Translations under genes and position numbers: made by a program
Origin: an uncultured Clostridia bacterium
GTDB lineage: Bacteria > Bacillota > Clostridia > Peptostreptococcales > Anaerovoracaceae
Assembly: GCA_945830395.1 (NCBI GenBank)
Contig: CALZYE010000010.1
Span: 1 to 62,014, forward strand
Reading direction: 5' to 3'
Length of the DNA stretch: 62,014 bases
Part shown: one piece after another, positions 44,987 through 53,786 of the stretch
Layout of the letters: every line of letters begins with the position of its first letter
Numbering within the stretch: the stretch's first letter is position 1
The notes under the pieces: generated by a model
Databases searched by the model: none
Told to the model about the DNA's origin: nothing
Seen by the model: the letters and a program-made list of their open reading frames with translations, nothing else

Positions 44987-46231
44987 ATGCTAAGTTCGTT
45001 CTTTCGCAGCACTATTGGCAGAGATACTTTGGTAGCAGCAGACGACACATGGACTCTTTTGTTCGTGCTTGTTGCAGGTGTTGCCGCAGCCATTTTTTTA
45101 GAGCAGAAATATGCGTGGGCTTCTAAAGTTTCAGGAGCTATTATTGCACTCATCATGGCACTCGTACTTTCAAACTTGGGAATTATTCCTATTCACAGCG
45201 TTCTGTATGATGATATCATTTGGGGATATGCGGTTCCTATCGGAATTCCGCTCCTTCTGCTTCAGTGCAACATGAAGAAAATCTGGAAGGAAACAGGCAG
45301 AATGATGGTTGTATTCCTGATCGGAGCAGTGGGAACCTGTTTAGGCGCATTGCTGGCATACACACTGCTTCATAATTCTATTCCGGAGGCGCCGGGAGTA
45401 TCTGCCATGATGACGGGTACATACATAGGCGGCGGTGTGAACTTTGCAGCCCTGGCAACTCAGTTTAATGTGTCAGGTCAGACGGTGGGAGCTGCAACAG
45501 TTGCAGATAACCTTCTTATGGCGCTGTATTTCTTTGCATTGATTATGTTTGCAGGAATGAATTTCTTCCGCAGTCATTTTTCCCATCCTCATATTGACGA
45601 AGTTCAGCAAAACGGAATCGGTGATTCAAAAACACAGGCGGCGGCATATTGGAGCCGTAAAGATATTTCCCTTAAGGATATTGCTTTTAATATAGCTTAT
45701 GCGGTTACGGTAGTTTTCTTGGCGAATATAATTTCTCAGGCTATTGCAGGTGCAATTCCGACAACCAGTACGATTCTAAAGATGTGCAACACATTCTTCG
45801 GATCTCAGTATGTGTGGATTACAACTCTTTCAATGATAGTTGCCACATACGGTGAAAAACATGTTGAGAAGATGAACGGTGCACAGGAAATCGGTACATA
45901 TTTTATATACATGTTCTTGTTTGTAATCGGCGTTCCGGCATCAATTGTTGAGATTATTACAAATACGCCGGCGCTTCTGTTATTTGCGGCTATAATGGTA
46001 GCAGTAAATATGATATTCTGTTTCGTAGGCGGAAAACTTCTGAAATTTGATTTAGAAGATTGTATTCTGGCTTCAAATGCAAATATAGGAGGTCCGACCA
46101 CGGCAGCAGGAATGGCGATTTCTCAAGGATGGAGCAAGCTGGTAGGACCTGTTATGCTTATAGGTACATTCGGGTATGTAATAGGTACATATTTGGGGGT
46201 TATTATAGGAGGAATTCTTGGAGCATCCTAA
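44987..46231 (+). CDS. DUF819 family membrane protein
   Basis: 414 residues, about twelve hydrophobic helices in two halves. Landmarks of the DUF819 (YjcL-like) family include GTYIGGGVNFAAL and ASNANIGGPTTAAGMAI. The fold resembles sodium-coupled transporters. It follows the VanX-like dipeptidase gene 73 bases downstream, so it could bring in the substrate or export the product; this is inferred from context. Confidence 0.84.
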   Translation: MLSSFFRSTIGRDTLVAADDTWTLLFVLVAGVAAAIFLEQKYAWASKVSGAIIALIMALVLSNLGIIPIHSVLYDDIIWGYAVPIGIPLLLLQCNMKKIWKETGRMMVVFLIGAVGTCLGALLAYTLLHNSIPEAPGVSAMMTGTYIGGGVNFAALATQFNVSGQTVGAATVADNLLMALYFFALIMFAGMNFFRSHFSHPHIDEVQQNGIGDSKTQAAAYWSRKDISLKDIAFNIAYAVTVVFLANIISQAIAGAIPTTSTILKMCNTFFGSQYVWITTLSMIVATYGEKHVEKMNGAQEIGTYFIYMFLFVIGVPASIVEIITNTPALLLFAAIMVAVNMIFCFVGGKLLKFDLEDCILASNANIGGPTTAAGMAISQGWSKLVGPVMLIGTFGYVIGTYLGVIIGGILGAS

Positions 46232-46297
46232 GCCGTAGAGCGTCCTAAAACCCTGAAATACATGTGTTTTGTAAATAATATGAATATATGAATTTAA

Positions 46298-46329
46298 AAA
46301 TCTCAAGTTCCCGGGAGCTTGGGATTTTT
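46298..46329 (+). terminator. Terminator after the DUF819 gene
   Basis: AAATCTCAAG (46298-46307) pairs with CTTGGGATTT (46318-46327), one T-G pair, with further A and T runs on both sides. Confidence 0.72.
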
Positions 46330-46399
46330 GTATGCAGATTTTAGGAAGGCTTTCTCGACGCGGCGTTCAATATTTTTTTGTCATTCTTAAATTTGCTAA

Positions 46400-46428
46400 T
46401 TGACAAATATAAGAGGGTATGTTACGAT
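46400..46428 (+). promoter_or_regulatory. Promoter of the Ig/FMN_bind surface protein gene
   Basis: TTGACA (46400-46405) and TACGAT (46423-46428) are 17 bases apart. The expected start falls at the left arm of the palindrome just downstream. Confidence 0.6.
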
Positions 46429-46433
46429 TTTTT

Positions 46434-46457
46434 CAGTTAGTTAATTTGAACTAACTG
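46434..46457. promoter_or_regulatory. Operator-like palindrome at the transcription start
   Basis: CAGTTAGTT (46434-46442) and AACTAACTG (46449-46457) form a perfect 9-bp inverted repeat with a 6-base spacer, covering the likely start site. There is no T-run, so it is not a terminator; it fits a dimeric repressor site. Confidence 0.5.
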
Positions 46458-46484
46458 TTTAAAAATTCTAAGGGGGAGAATATT

Positions 46485-48587
46485 ATGCTAAGAAAAAAAA
46501 GGTTTGGACAATCATTCTTGCTTCTGGCTGCAGTTACGACTGCCGTTTTAAGCATGGCGGTTGTCATGTCACAGATAGCCTACGGAGCGCCGAAGCTTAA
46601 TGTTAAGGCTTCCGCAAAGGTGATTGACATTAAGGGTGTTGCCAATATTTCTGTTAAAGGAGTTAAGGCAGATTCAATTTCTAAGAAGGTTTATTTCAGA
46701 TCGAGCAATCAGAAGGTTGCAAAGGTTAATAAGAACGGAGAAGTTAAAGGTCTGAAGAAAGGCGCTGTAAAAATCGCAGTCATATCTAAGAAGAATAAGA
46801 AGATTAAATCTACGATTAAGATTACGGTAAAAGATATAAAGCCTGTTAAAATTGTTTTATCACAGAAGAAAATCAGTCTGAATGTGGGACAAACATATAA
46901 GAAGCTTTCAGTTAAAGCATCTCCTGCAGGGGTGTATTGCCCTGTTTCCTTTAAAAGTACAAACTCCAAAGTGCTTACAGTTGATTCAAAGGGAGTACTT
47001 AAGGCAAAGATGCCGGGAACAGCTAAGGTAGAAGTAAAATCAAAGGAAAAGAATAAAAAAGGAAAGCTGTTAAAGGCTCAGGTCAAGGTAGAGGTTAAGG
47101 ACAATAAAGTTTTAGCAAACGGTACTTGGTATGGTACGGGAACTGAAGCTTACCACTATGACTCATTTGGACCTGACATTGTAAAGGTTAAGATTGACAA
47201 TAAGAAAATATCAGGTGTTGAGGTTATCAAGGCAACGGAAGATGCCGGCTATGAATATGGTCAGAATATCATAAAGTTTGCAGTGGGACTGAAAGATGTA
47301 AGTAGCTTGGAAAAGCAGCTGCAGGAAAGAAAGGGAAAAGCTTTCGACTCCGTTACGGGAGCTACATTGACAGCCAAAGGGCATCTGAGCGCTATAAAAA
47401 ATGCAATTCAAAGGTCTCAGAAATTTAATAATGACAAAAAAGTTCAAAAGGTTAATTACATAGATTTCGTAAAGAGACCAAATGCACAGCAGACCAGCGG
47501 GAAACTTGATTTGACCGGCACTGTTTTAAAAGTTTTCTTAAATGACGGAACGGAGAAGCAACTGGGTTACAAGGAACTTGACAAGTACGGCATCGCGATT
47601 TCACCGAGCCACGGTTCAAAACTTCCTGAAATCGGAACATCCTTTGCCGTGCACTTCCTAAACAAAGACTCGCTGATAGACATGCCGAGCCGCGTACAAG
47701 TTCAGAAACTGCTAAAGCATTGCTACCCTACACATGTAACGGTTTCTCTGAAAAACAACAAAAAGGTTGAAGTAAAACTGGATGAAAGCAATTTCAGATT
47801 TGAAACGGATGTTGATGACGAAGTGGAAAAGATGGAAATATTCCATAAGGATACTAAACTTGCAGAAGGGAAGAAAGCAAGTTTTGATAAGAAACTGTGG
47901 CAGTTTGAATTGAAAGATGTACCGCTTCCTGCAGGTGACTATACGAATTGGAGATTCAATACCTACTTTGTAACTGCCAATATTTTGAAACACAATCTCG
48001 TTTCCTTTGAACTTAATTTAGATAAAGTGAAGAAGGAATATACTGTTGGAGAAGCTTTCAGTATTAAGGATATGGCAATAAAGGGGAAAGACGAAAAACA
48101 GGAAGATGTTGAATATAAAGGTTGGGAAGCTTGCCAGCTGGCAGGTTTTACATCAAGCTTAAGAGACGGTTACATATTTGCGGAAACGGACACCGGTGAA
48201 AAAGAAATCGAAATACGCTATGAAAATGAAAAAGGGACCAAGTTGAGCAAAACCTTTAAAGTTACAGTTAAAGAAAATGAGGATCAGATTCCTGCAAAGA
48301 TAGAACTGTATGATAAAGGAAAAAGTATTAAAGAAGTGCCTGTTTCAAAAGAGGAGTTCACTAAAGCGAACGGCTATTTGAAAATTTTCAATGTTGAGAT
48401 TCCAAAGGAGTATGAAGGCAAATGGACAGAAGATACCTTCAAGGCAAAGGTTACCAATGCCAAAGGTAAAGATCTGGAAACCTCACTAAAGAAATTTACG
48501 AAGGATTCACTGCAGGTTAATCTGAAAAACTATAAGACCACTTATGGCGGCAACGGTTATGTCGTACTGATATTTACCTACAAATAA
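46485..48587 (+). CDS. Secreted protein with Ig-like (BIg2) domains and an FMN_bind domain
   Basis: 700 residues with a signal peptide cleaved near QIAYGA. Residues 33-200 hold two bacterial Ig-like (BIg2-type) domains (FRSSNQKVAKVNKNGEVKGL, FKSTNSKVLTVDSKGVLKA). Residues 205-310 are an FMN_bind domain ending in DSVTGATLTA (Thr294). The rest is beta-rich, with a Big3-like segment near 505-595. It is very lysine-rich. GGGGGAG precedes ATG 46485. It is a single transcription unit with its own operator. Being the fifth predicted flavinylation site in this window, it may accept electrons from the NapH-linked flavoproteins; not shown. Confidence 0.83.
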   Translation: MLRKKRFGQSFLLLAAVTTAVLSMAVVMSQIAYGAPKLNVKASAKVIDIKGVANISVKGVKADSISKKVYFRSSNQKVAKVNKNGEVKGLKKGAVKIAVISKKNKKIKSTIKITVKDIKPVKIVLSQKKISLNVGQTYKKLSVKASPAGVYCPVSFKSTNSKVLTVDSKGVLKAKMPGTAKVEVKSKEKNKKGKLLKAQVKVEVKDNKVLANGTWYGTGTEAYHYDSFGPDIVKVKIDNKKISGVEVIKATEDAGYEYGQNIIKFAVGLKDVSSLEKQLQERKGKAFDSVTGATLTAKGHLSAIKNAIQRSQKFNNDKKVQKVNYIDFVKRPNAQQTSGKLDLTGTVLKVFLNDGTEKQLGYKELDKYGIAISPSHGSKLPEIGTSFAVHFLNKDSLIDMPSRVQVQKLLKHCYPTHVTVSLKNNKKVEVKLDESNFRFETDVDDEVEKMEIFHKDTKLAEGKKASFDKKLWQFELKDVPLPAGDYTNWRFNTYFVTANILKHNLVSFELNLDKVKKEYTVGEAFSIKDMAIKGKDEKQEDVEYKGWEACQLAGFTSSLRDGYIFAETDTGEKEIEIRYENEKGTKLSKTFKVTVKENEDQIPAKIELYDKGKSIKEVPVSKEEFTKANGYLKIFNVEIPKEYEGKWTEDTFKAKVTNAKGKDLETSLKKFTKDSLQVNLKNYKTTYGGNGYVVLIFTYK

Positions 48588-48611
48588 TTTCGGCATAAAA
48601 TAATAACATAT

Positions 48612-48645
48612 AAAGAATCGCTCAAATTTGGGCGATTCTTTAATT
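48612..48645. terminator. Bidirectional terminator between convergent genes
   Basis: AAAGAATCGCTC (48612-48623) pairs with GGGCGATTCTTT (48630-48641), one T-G pair, then TAATTTT. It lies between the Ig/FMN_bind gene and the convergent deoC gene. Confidence 0.75.
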
Positions 48646-48719
48646 TTAAGCTTTGACGCAGGTTCGTCAAAGGCATGCGTGATAAGCAAGAAATCGGCAG
48701 CTGAGTCTGTGGCTTAAAA

Positions 48720-49397
48720 TTATTGCGAAAGCTGATTCATTATCTGCAGACATGAACTGCAGCCCAGTCTGTCTGCACCGGCAGAAATCATCTCCAGTGC
48801 CGTATTCAAGTCTCTGATTCCGCCGGAAGCCTTGATTTTCATGGAATTTCCGACTGTTTTTTTCATCAGCTTTACTGCATGGACAGTAGCTCCGCCGGAA
48901 TTGAATCCGGTTGATGTTTTTACGAATGCGGCTCCGGCTCTTTTAGATAAAAGACAGCCTGATACAATTTCATCGTCTGCCAAAAGGCAGGTTTCAAGGA
49001 TAACCTTTACTGTTTTTCCACGGGCTGAAGTTTCATTGACAACTTCTGAAATATCCCTTAAAACATATTCATTTTCACCGGCTTTCAGCATACCGATATT
49101 TATTACCATGTCTATCTCATCTGCTCCGTTATCCAGGGCATTTTTTGTTTCAAAAATTTTGGATTCAGTAGTATTTGCACCAAGCGGAAATCCTACTACA
49201 GTTGCAACGGCAGTCGTTCTTAAGTCGCTGCAGGCAAGGCTTTCCAAGGTTTCCTTTGCTAATTTTACATAGCACGGATTTACGCATACTGCAAAGAATT
49301 TATTGTGGAAAGCTTCTCGGCATAGGGTTATTATCTGCTCCGGACCGGCTTCAGGTTTTAAAATTGTACTGTCAAAGTACCTGTTCAAATTTTTCAT
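48720..49397 (-). CDS. deoC: Deoxyribose-phosphate aldolase
   Basis: 225 residues. It cleaves deoxyribose 5-phosphate to acetaldehyde and glyceraldehyde 3-phosphate. VNPCYVKLAKETL, VVGFPLGANTTESK, EIDMVINIGML and the Schiff-base Lys in FVKTSTGFNSGG are clear, with a further Lys in IKASGGIRD. It completes the deoB-pdp route, 4.6 kb away and on the other strand. GGAGAG precedes its ATG. Confidence 0.95.
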   Translation of the reverse strand: MKNLNRYFDSTILKPEAGPEQIITLCREAFHNKFFAVCVNPCYVKLAKETLESLACSDLRTTAVATVVGFPLGANTTESKIFETKNALDNGADEIDMVINIGMLKAGENEYVLRDISEVVNETSARGKTVKVILETCLLADDEIVSGCLLSKRAGAAFVKTSTGFNSGGATVHAVKLMKKTVGNSMKIKASGGIRDLNTALEMISAGADRLGCSSCLQIMNQLSQ

Positions 49398-49419
49398 TTG
49401 CGCACTCTCCTAATATGAG

Positions 49420-49454
49420 AAATTCAGTAAAAACACTGTGCTTTTACTGAATTT
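49420..49454. terminator. Hairpin between panC and deoC
   Basis: AAATTCAGTAAAA (49420-49432) and TTTTACTGAATTT (49442-49454) form a perfect 13-bp stem in the spacer between two minus-strand genes. It probably ends panD-panC transcription before deoC, although the following T-run is short. Confidence 0.6.
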
Positions 49455-49469
49455 ATTCTTTCAAGGGTT

Positions 49470-50309
49470 CTAAAATTCGTAGAAGAAATTGTCTATCAGA
49501 CGGGTTTTTCCGATATATACAGCCATGGCTACGAGAACAGGCTCATGGATTTCTTCAAGGGGCTGCAGATTTTCCAAGTCTACAACAGAGAGATAGTCTA
49601 TCTTTGCCATGGGTTCGCATGTTATTATACGGCTCATAAGGCTTTGCAGTTCACATACCTTCATTCCCTTATGGATGGCATCTTTCCCGGCAAAAATAGC
49701 TTTTGAAAGGCATAGTGCCGCCTTTCTTTCAGCTTCATTCAGATATGTATTTCTCGATGACATTGCAAGTCCGTCCTCTTCTCTTACGATAGGGCAGCCT
49801 ATAACTTCCACATCGAAATTCAAGTCTTTGACCATCTTCTTGATAATTGCAAGCTGCTGAGCATCCTTTTGACCGAAGTATGCCCTGTCGGCTTTGGAAA
49901 TATTGAATAGCTTTGAAACGACAGTACATACCCCCTTAAAGTGTCCCGGTCTCTTGCTGCCGCAAAGTCCGTCGGAAAGAAGGCTTATGTCGACGGTTGT
50001 GTGAGGGTTTTGGTACATTTCTGACGGCTCAGGGTGAAAGATTAAATCTGCTCCAAGGCTTTCGCATAATTTGCAGTCGGCATCAAAATCTCTCGGGTAA
50101 CTTTCCAAATCTTCGTTAGGTCCGAACTGAATAGGGTTTACAAAGTCTGAGACGATGACGAAATCATTTTCTTCACGAGCTTTTTTTATAAGGCTTCCGT
50201 GACCCTTATGAAGAAATCCCATTGTCGGCACCAATCCTATTGATTTTCCCTCGGCTTTGCAATGCTTTACCAAGTTTCTTACTTCTTCGACAGTCTTAGC
50301 TGTTTTCAT
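49470..50309 (-). CDS. panC: Pantoate-beta-alanine ligase
   Basis: 279 residues from ATG 50309 behind AAAAGGAG; the open frame continues to 50327 but lacks a site. It joins pantoate and beta-alanine with ATP. The nucleotidyl-transferase motifs are LVPTMGFLHKGH, FVNPIQFGPNEDLESYPR, YFGQKDAQQLAII and MSSRNTYL. It lies downstream of panD on the same strand, 28 bases apart. Confidence 0.95.
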   Translation of the reverse strand: MKTAKTVEEVRNLVKHCKAEGKSIGLVPTMGFLHKGHGSLIKKAREENDFVIVSDFVNPIQFGPNEDLESYPRDFDADCKLCESLGADLIFHPEPSEMYQNPHTTVDISLLSDGLCGSKRPGHFKGVCTVVSKLFNISKADRAYFGQKDAQQLAIIKKMVKDLNFDVEVIGCPIVREEDGLAMSSRNTYLNEAERKAALCLSKAIFAGKDAIHKGMKVCELQSLMSRIITCEPMAKIDYLSVVDLENLQPLEEIHEPVLVAMAVYIGKTRLIDNFFYEF

Positions 50310-50337
50310 ATTTTTCTCCTTTTTCACCGGAACTTTT

Positions 50338-50730
50338 CTATTGCATATCCTTCAGCAAACCATGTTTTTCGTAGTTTGTAATTCTTGAAATTCTATTTTC
50401 ATCATCCACAAAGACAACTACAGGTTTATGGGCGCTGATTTCACTTTCGCTGCAGGTTCCGTATGCCATTATAATCACTTTATCCCCCACGCATACACAT
50501 CTTGCGGCGGCGCCGTTCAGGCAGATGATACCGCTGTTTTTTTCTCCGGCAATAACATAAGTTTCAAATCTGCTTCCGTTGTCAATATCTACTATCTGGA
50601 CTTTCTGATATTCGTGTATTCCCGAGGCAGCCATAAGCGCCTCATCGATTGTAATGCTGCCTACATAATTTAGATCGGCCTGAGTAATAGTTGCTCTATG
50701 GATTTTTCCATATAACATTTCCAAGTTCAC
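50338..50730 (-). CDS. panD: Aspartate 1-decarboxylase, pyruvoyl-dependent
   Basis: 130 residues from a GTG start (50730). It decarboxylates aspartate to beta-alanine. The self-cleavage site is intact: Gly24-Ser25 in [10 protein letters not shown]; Ser25 becomes the pyruvoyl group. Lys9, Tyr22 and Arg12 positions and the NGAAAR motif are conserved. It starts the panD-panC unit. Confidence 0.95.
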   Translation of the reverse strand: MNLEMLYGKIHRATITQADLNYVGSITIDEALMAASGIHEYQKVQIVDIDNGSRFETYVIAGEKNSGIICLNGAAARCVCVGDKVIIMAYGTCSESEISAHKPVVVFVDDENRISRITNYEKHGLLKDMQ

Positions 50731-50936
50731 GGAGTTCCCCTTTCCATCAATAAAAAAGAGCCTGATTTTCAGCAGAACTTAATCTGTAACGATTTCAGCA
50801 AAAGTCCACGCTAAAAGCAGTCTCACATTCTTCTTCTCTACACAGAGTCTCATTTGGTTACAATATAAGCTCGTAAAAAATTTTTATAAAAAAATATATA
50901 TCGGAGTATGGCTTTACCTGTAAATGCCATCTCCAC

Positions 50937-50964
50937 TGGTAGTTTAACATATACGAGGTATAAT
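50937..50964 (+). promoter_or_regulatory. Weak promoter of the sialyltransferase-like gene
   Basis: TATAAT (50959-50964) is a perfect -10 box. The best -35 match (TGGTAG, 50937-50942, spacer 16) is weak, so an activator may be needed. The rest of the spacer from 50731 to 51001 shows nothing else that I recognise. Confidence 0.4.
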
Positions 50965-51073
50965 GCAAGCGTTTTTTTAAAAGGTGGAAGGAGTTAGTTG
51001 TATGGACATTCTCTCAGAGAATATGTATAATAAAGGAAAAATATATAAAATTAAGGAGTATAAGAGGGCAAAA

Positions 51074-52867
51074 ATGAAAAAAATATCAAAAGGAATATCA
51101 TTAATTATGATGATTACAATGATTATTCAAGGATTTGCATTTGTCGGTTCTAAAGAAAATATCAAGGTGCATGCTGCTTCATCGAGTAAGGTTAAAGTGA
51201 AAGCAGTGTACTATAAGAAAAAAGCGCCTTATAAGGTAAAAATTTCTCAGAAGAAAATTAACTATAGAGATGGGTATTTTAAGTTTTATAATGTGAAATC
51301 ATTAAAAAAGAAAAAAATAGGCAAAATCAGAGTTGGGTTGAAGATGCTGGATGGCAAGAAAGTAAGATACAGCAAGACTCGAAACATTAATGTCAAAAAA
51401 ATTACTAAATCTGGAGTATATAACCTGAAATTTCCCCATTATGGAGAATATGTTGCAACCTTTAAATACTATAAGGGTAAGAAGGCTGTATACTCATATA
51501 AAGTGAAAAATATCGGAATCATTGCAGAAAAATATAACATTGTGGCATTAGGGGGAACCTTTGGACCTATGTTATATACGATGACACTTTGGAAAGACGG
51601 CGTTAGAATTCAGGATGGAAATCCTGTTCCTACGATAATTGCCCTTTCAAGACCAAGTGCGTATGACTGGAAAAAGTTGCCGAAACATGTATACAAGAAT
51701 CCGTATCAGAAGTATAACAAGGATGAGAACTTTGAAGCGAAAGTTAGGGAAATGGCACGGTATGTTAAAACACTTCACAAGTTAAACAGATATTCAAAGT
51801 TTCATGTTGTTACTACTGATCCGTCTTTAAGAATAATATTTAACTTAATGTATGAAAATAAAATAAGCGATAAAATGTTTGATGCCGATTTATATACGGA
51901 TGGTACATCAACATATTTTTACTTTAATGAAATGTATGAAAAGGGTCAAGATCAGGAGAAAAAAACTCAAATAATGGTAGATGCATGGAATAAGGCTAAA
52001 AGGAAAGCACTCAAAGGAAAAAAAGTTGATTTCAATAAGATGCCTTATTATAGAGAAAACAGCACTACATGGGTTTTGGCCAGATACACATATGCATCAG
52101 TGGTTGCAAACTCAAACTTCAGATGGTTTGTAAGCAGAGTTAACGATACATTTAAGTGTGAAAATAAGGAATTTCTGGAGAAGGCTAAACAGAAGGCGAC
52201 AATAGTAAATACTAAGGATGCACTAAATGAGCTAAGCCTGACAGGTGAAAAAAACCTTGCTGAATTCAAGGCTCTGTATCATTTCAACGACAAGATGTTT
52301 GAAAAAGCGAGAAAAAACAACAAAAAAGTTATGCTTCTGATGGGGGGAAGAGCTGATAAGGAAGTTAACTTTGCAGAGTTTACAAAATTCCTTAAGAAGT
52401 ATTATGGAACACAATACGAGTATTATTATAAGGGTCATCCGGGAACACCGACAAAATTATTCCCTGAAAAACAGAAGCAGTTGGATGAGCTAAAGGTTAT
52501 AGATGTTGAAAGTTCTATTGCAGCAGAGTTGATATTGTTCTTTAACCCGGATGTTTATATTTCGGGAATGTCGGACAGTACATTGAACGGAGCGTATAAA
52601 AAAGGCCATACATTTGCATTTTTAGGTAAGCGAGTTTCGGAAATCAATACGATAAATAATGGTCAGGTGTTTAAATACTTCTTTACTAAAATTACTAAGG
52701 ATTATGAACAGAAAATCAAAGAATTATGTACAGAAGATGGTGCATTTGAAAGCTCATTTTTAGTTGAAGACAGAGATAGCAGTGACATAATGATTTATAA
52801 CAGCAATAACGAAACTATTAAACAGTATCAGAAAAACGATAATGGCGAATATATGCTTAAGCAGTAG
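51074..52867 (+). CDS. Exported GT80-type sialyltransferase-like protein
   Basis: I prefer ATG 51074 (AAGAGGG site), which gives a proper signal peptide; ATG 51002 behind GGAAGGAG would add 24 residues. The 597-residue product has a signal (1-37), a basic Ig-like beta domain (40-155) and a GT-B region that matches the GT80 sialyltransferases of Pasteurella and Photobacterium: LYTDGTSTYF (the DDG-type catalytic Asp motif), HFND, YYYKGHPGTP (the nucleotide-binding HP motif) and SGMSDSTLN near the Ser pair. Photobacterial members have the same signal plus Ig-like plus GT-B layout. It would transfer or exchange sialic acid on surface glycans. Donor supply outside the cell is unclear. Confidence 0.75.
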   Translation: MKKISKGISLIMMITMIIQGFAFVGSKENIKVHAASSSKVKVKAVYYKKKAPYKVKISQKKINYRDGYFKFYNVKSLKKKKIGKIRVGLKMLDGKKVRYSKTRNINVKKITKSGVYNLKFPHYGEYVATFKYYKGKKAVYSYKVKNIGIIAEKYNIVALGGTFGPMLYTMTLWKDGVRIQDGNPVPTIIALSRPSAYDWKKLPKHVYKNPYQKYNKDENFEAKVREMARYVKTLHKLNRYSKFHVVTTDPSLRIIFNLMYENKISDKMFDADLYTDGTSTYFYFNEMYEKGQDQEKKTQIMVDAWNKAKRKALKGKKVDFNKMPYYRENSTTWVLARYTYASVVANSNFRWFVSRVNDTFKCENKEFLEKAKQKATIVNTKDALNELSLTGEKNLAEFKALYHFNDKMFEKARKNNKKVMLLMGGRADKEVNFAEFTKFLKKYYGTQYEYYYKGHPGTPTKLFPEKQKQLDELKVIDVESSIAAELILFFNPDVYISGMSDSTLNGAYKKGHTFAFLGKRVSEINTINNGQVFKYFFTKITKDYEQKIKELCTEDGAFESSFLVEDRDSSDIMIYNSNNETIKQYQKNDNGEYMLKQ

Positions 52868-53151
52868 TGGAGTATCGTATAAAACTATAGTTAAGTGATT
52901 GGACTAAAAAGTTATCGCGGACCGGAAAAAAGGTTTTCACACATACTATCAAATTATCAAAAAGGAAAAGCATCATTTTTTCAAGAGAGAAAAGTCGAAT
53001 TTTATACTGATTTTTGCAAGAAAGAAATCTAAGAAATCCATGGGAAAGGATAGCAATGTTTCTGCATTGTTTAAATTTGTAGGTGAAGCTTCATAAAACA
53101 ACAAGTAAGTCTTGGAAATTATCAGTGTAAGAATTACGGAAATTTATGGAT
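52868..53151 (+). other. Gene-free spacer before the rimP operon
   Basis: I see no ORF or known RNA here. A weak hairpin CAATG/CATTG followed by a T-rich run near 53055-53085 may end the upstream transcript. The stretch is A/T-rich and otherwise unremarkable. Confidence 0.3.
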
Positions 53152-53180
53152 TTGACAGTACCTCATATATATGTTAATAT
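53152..53180 (+). promoter_or_regulatory. Promoter of the rimP-ribF operon
   Basis: TTGACA (53152-53157) and TAATAT (53175-53180) are 17 bases apart, a near-consensus housekeeping promoter, 100 bases before the rimP start. Confidence 0.75.
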
Positions 53181-53206
53181 GTGTGTAAGTTAATAAGTCG
53201 GGCTAT

Positions 53207-53228
53207 AAGAGTGGGTTGTCCCACTCTT
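53207..53228 (+). promoter_or_regulatory. Leader hairpin of the rimP operon
   Basis: AAGAGTGGG pairs perfectly with CCCACTCTT around TTGT (53207-53228), followed by a modest T-rich stretch. A similar strong hairpin often precedes rimP in Firmicutes and may attenuate the operon or stabilise its mRNA. Confidence 0.6.
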
Positions 53229-53279
53229 TCAATTTTATATGTAGGAAATTTTAAACGGACATCTTTTATAAGGAGAATT

Positions 53280-53759
53280 ATGGCAAAAGGACAGATAAAG
53301 GAGTTAGTAGAAAAATATCTAAAGACCTTCTTGGAGGAGAATAATTTGGAGCTGTATAATTCCGAATTTAAAAAAGAGGGAAGAGACTGGTATCTGAGGA
53401 TTTATATCGACAAAAAAGACGCTGAAAAAAATCAGTATGTCAGTACTGACGACTGCGAGAAAGTGAGCAGATTTCTATCAGAATGCTTGGACAAAGACGA
53501 CCCTATTTCGCAAAACTACATGCTTGAGGTAAGTTCTCCGGGAATGGACAGACAGCTTTTTGAGCAGAAAGACTATGAAAAATTTACAGGTGAGATGGTT
53601 GATGTGAAATTATATAAAGGCATTGAGGGGTGCAAGGAGTTTCAGGGAATCCTAAAGGGAATAAAGGATAACAGGATTGAGATTGAAGAAGCTGAAGGCA
53701 AGTGCCGTTTCTTTGAACTCGAGGAGGTTGCCAAGACCAGCCTTGCCGTAGTATTTTAA
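53280..53759 (+). CDS. rimP: Ribosome maturation factor RimP
   Basis: 159 residues from ATG 53280 behind AAGGAG; the open frame upstream crosses the leader hairpin. It helps 30S subunit assembly. The N-terminal domain has YLRIYIDK and TDDCEKVSRFLSE, and VSSPGMDRQLFE starts the C-terminal SH3-like domain, all typical. It opens the conserved translation operon. Confidence 0.94.
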   Translation: MAKGQIKELVEKYLKTFLEENNLELYNSEFKKEGRDWYLRIYIDKKDAEKNQYVSTDDCEKVSRFLSECLDKDDPISQNYMLEVSSPGMDRQLFEQKDYEKFTGEMVDVKLYKGIEGCKEFQGILKGIKDNRIEIEEAEGKCRFFELEEVAKTSLAVVF

Positions 53760-53786
53760 TCAGTTAAATAATGGAGGTAAACATAG

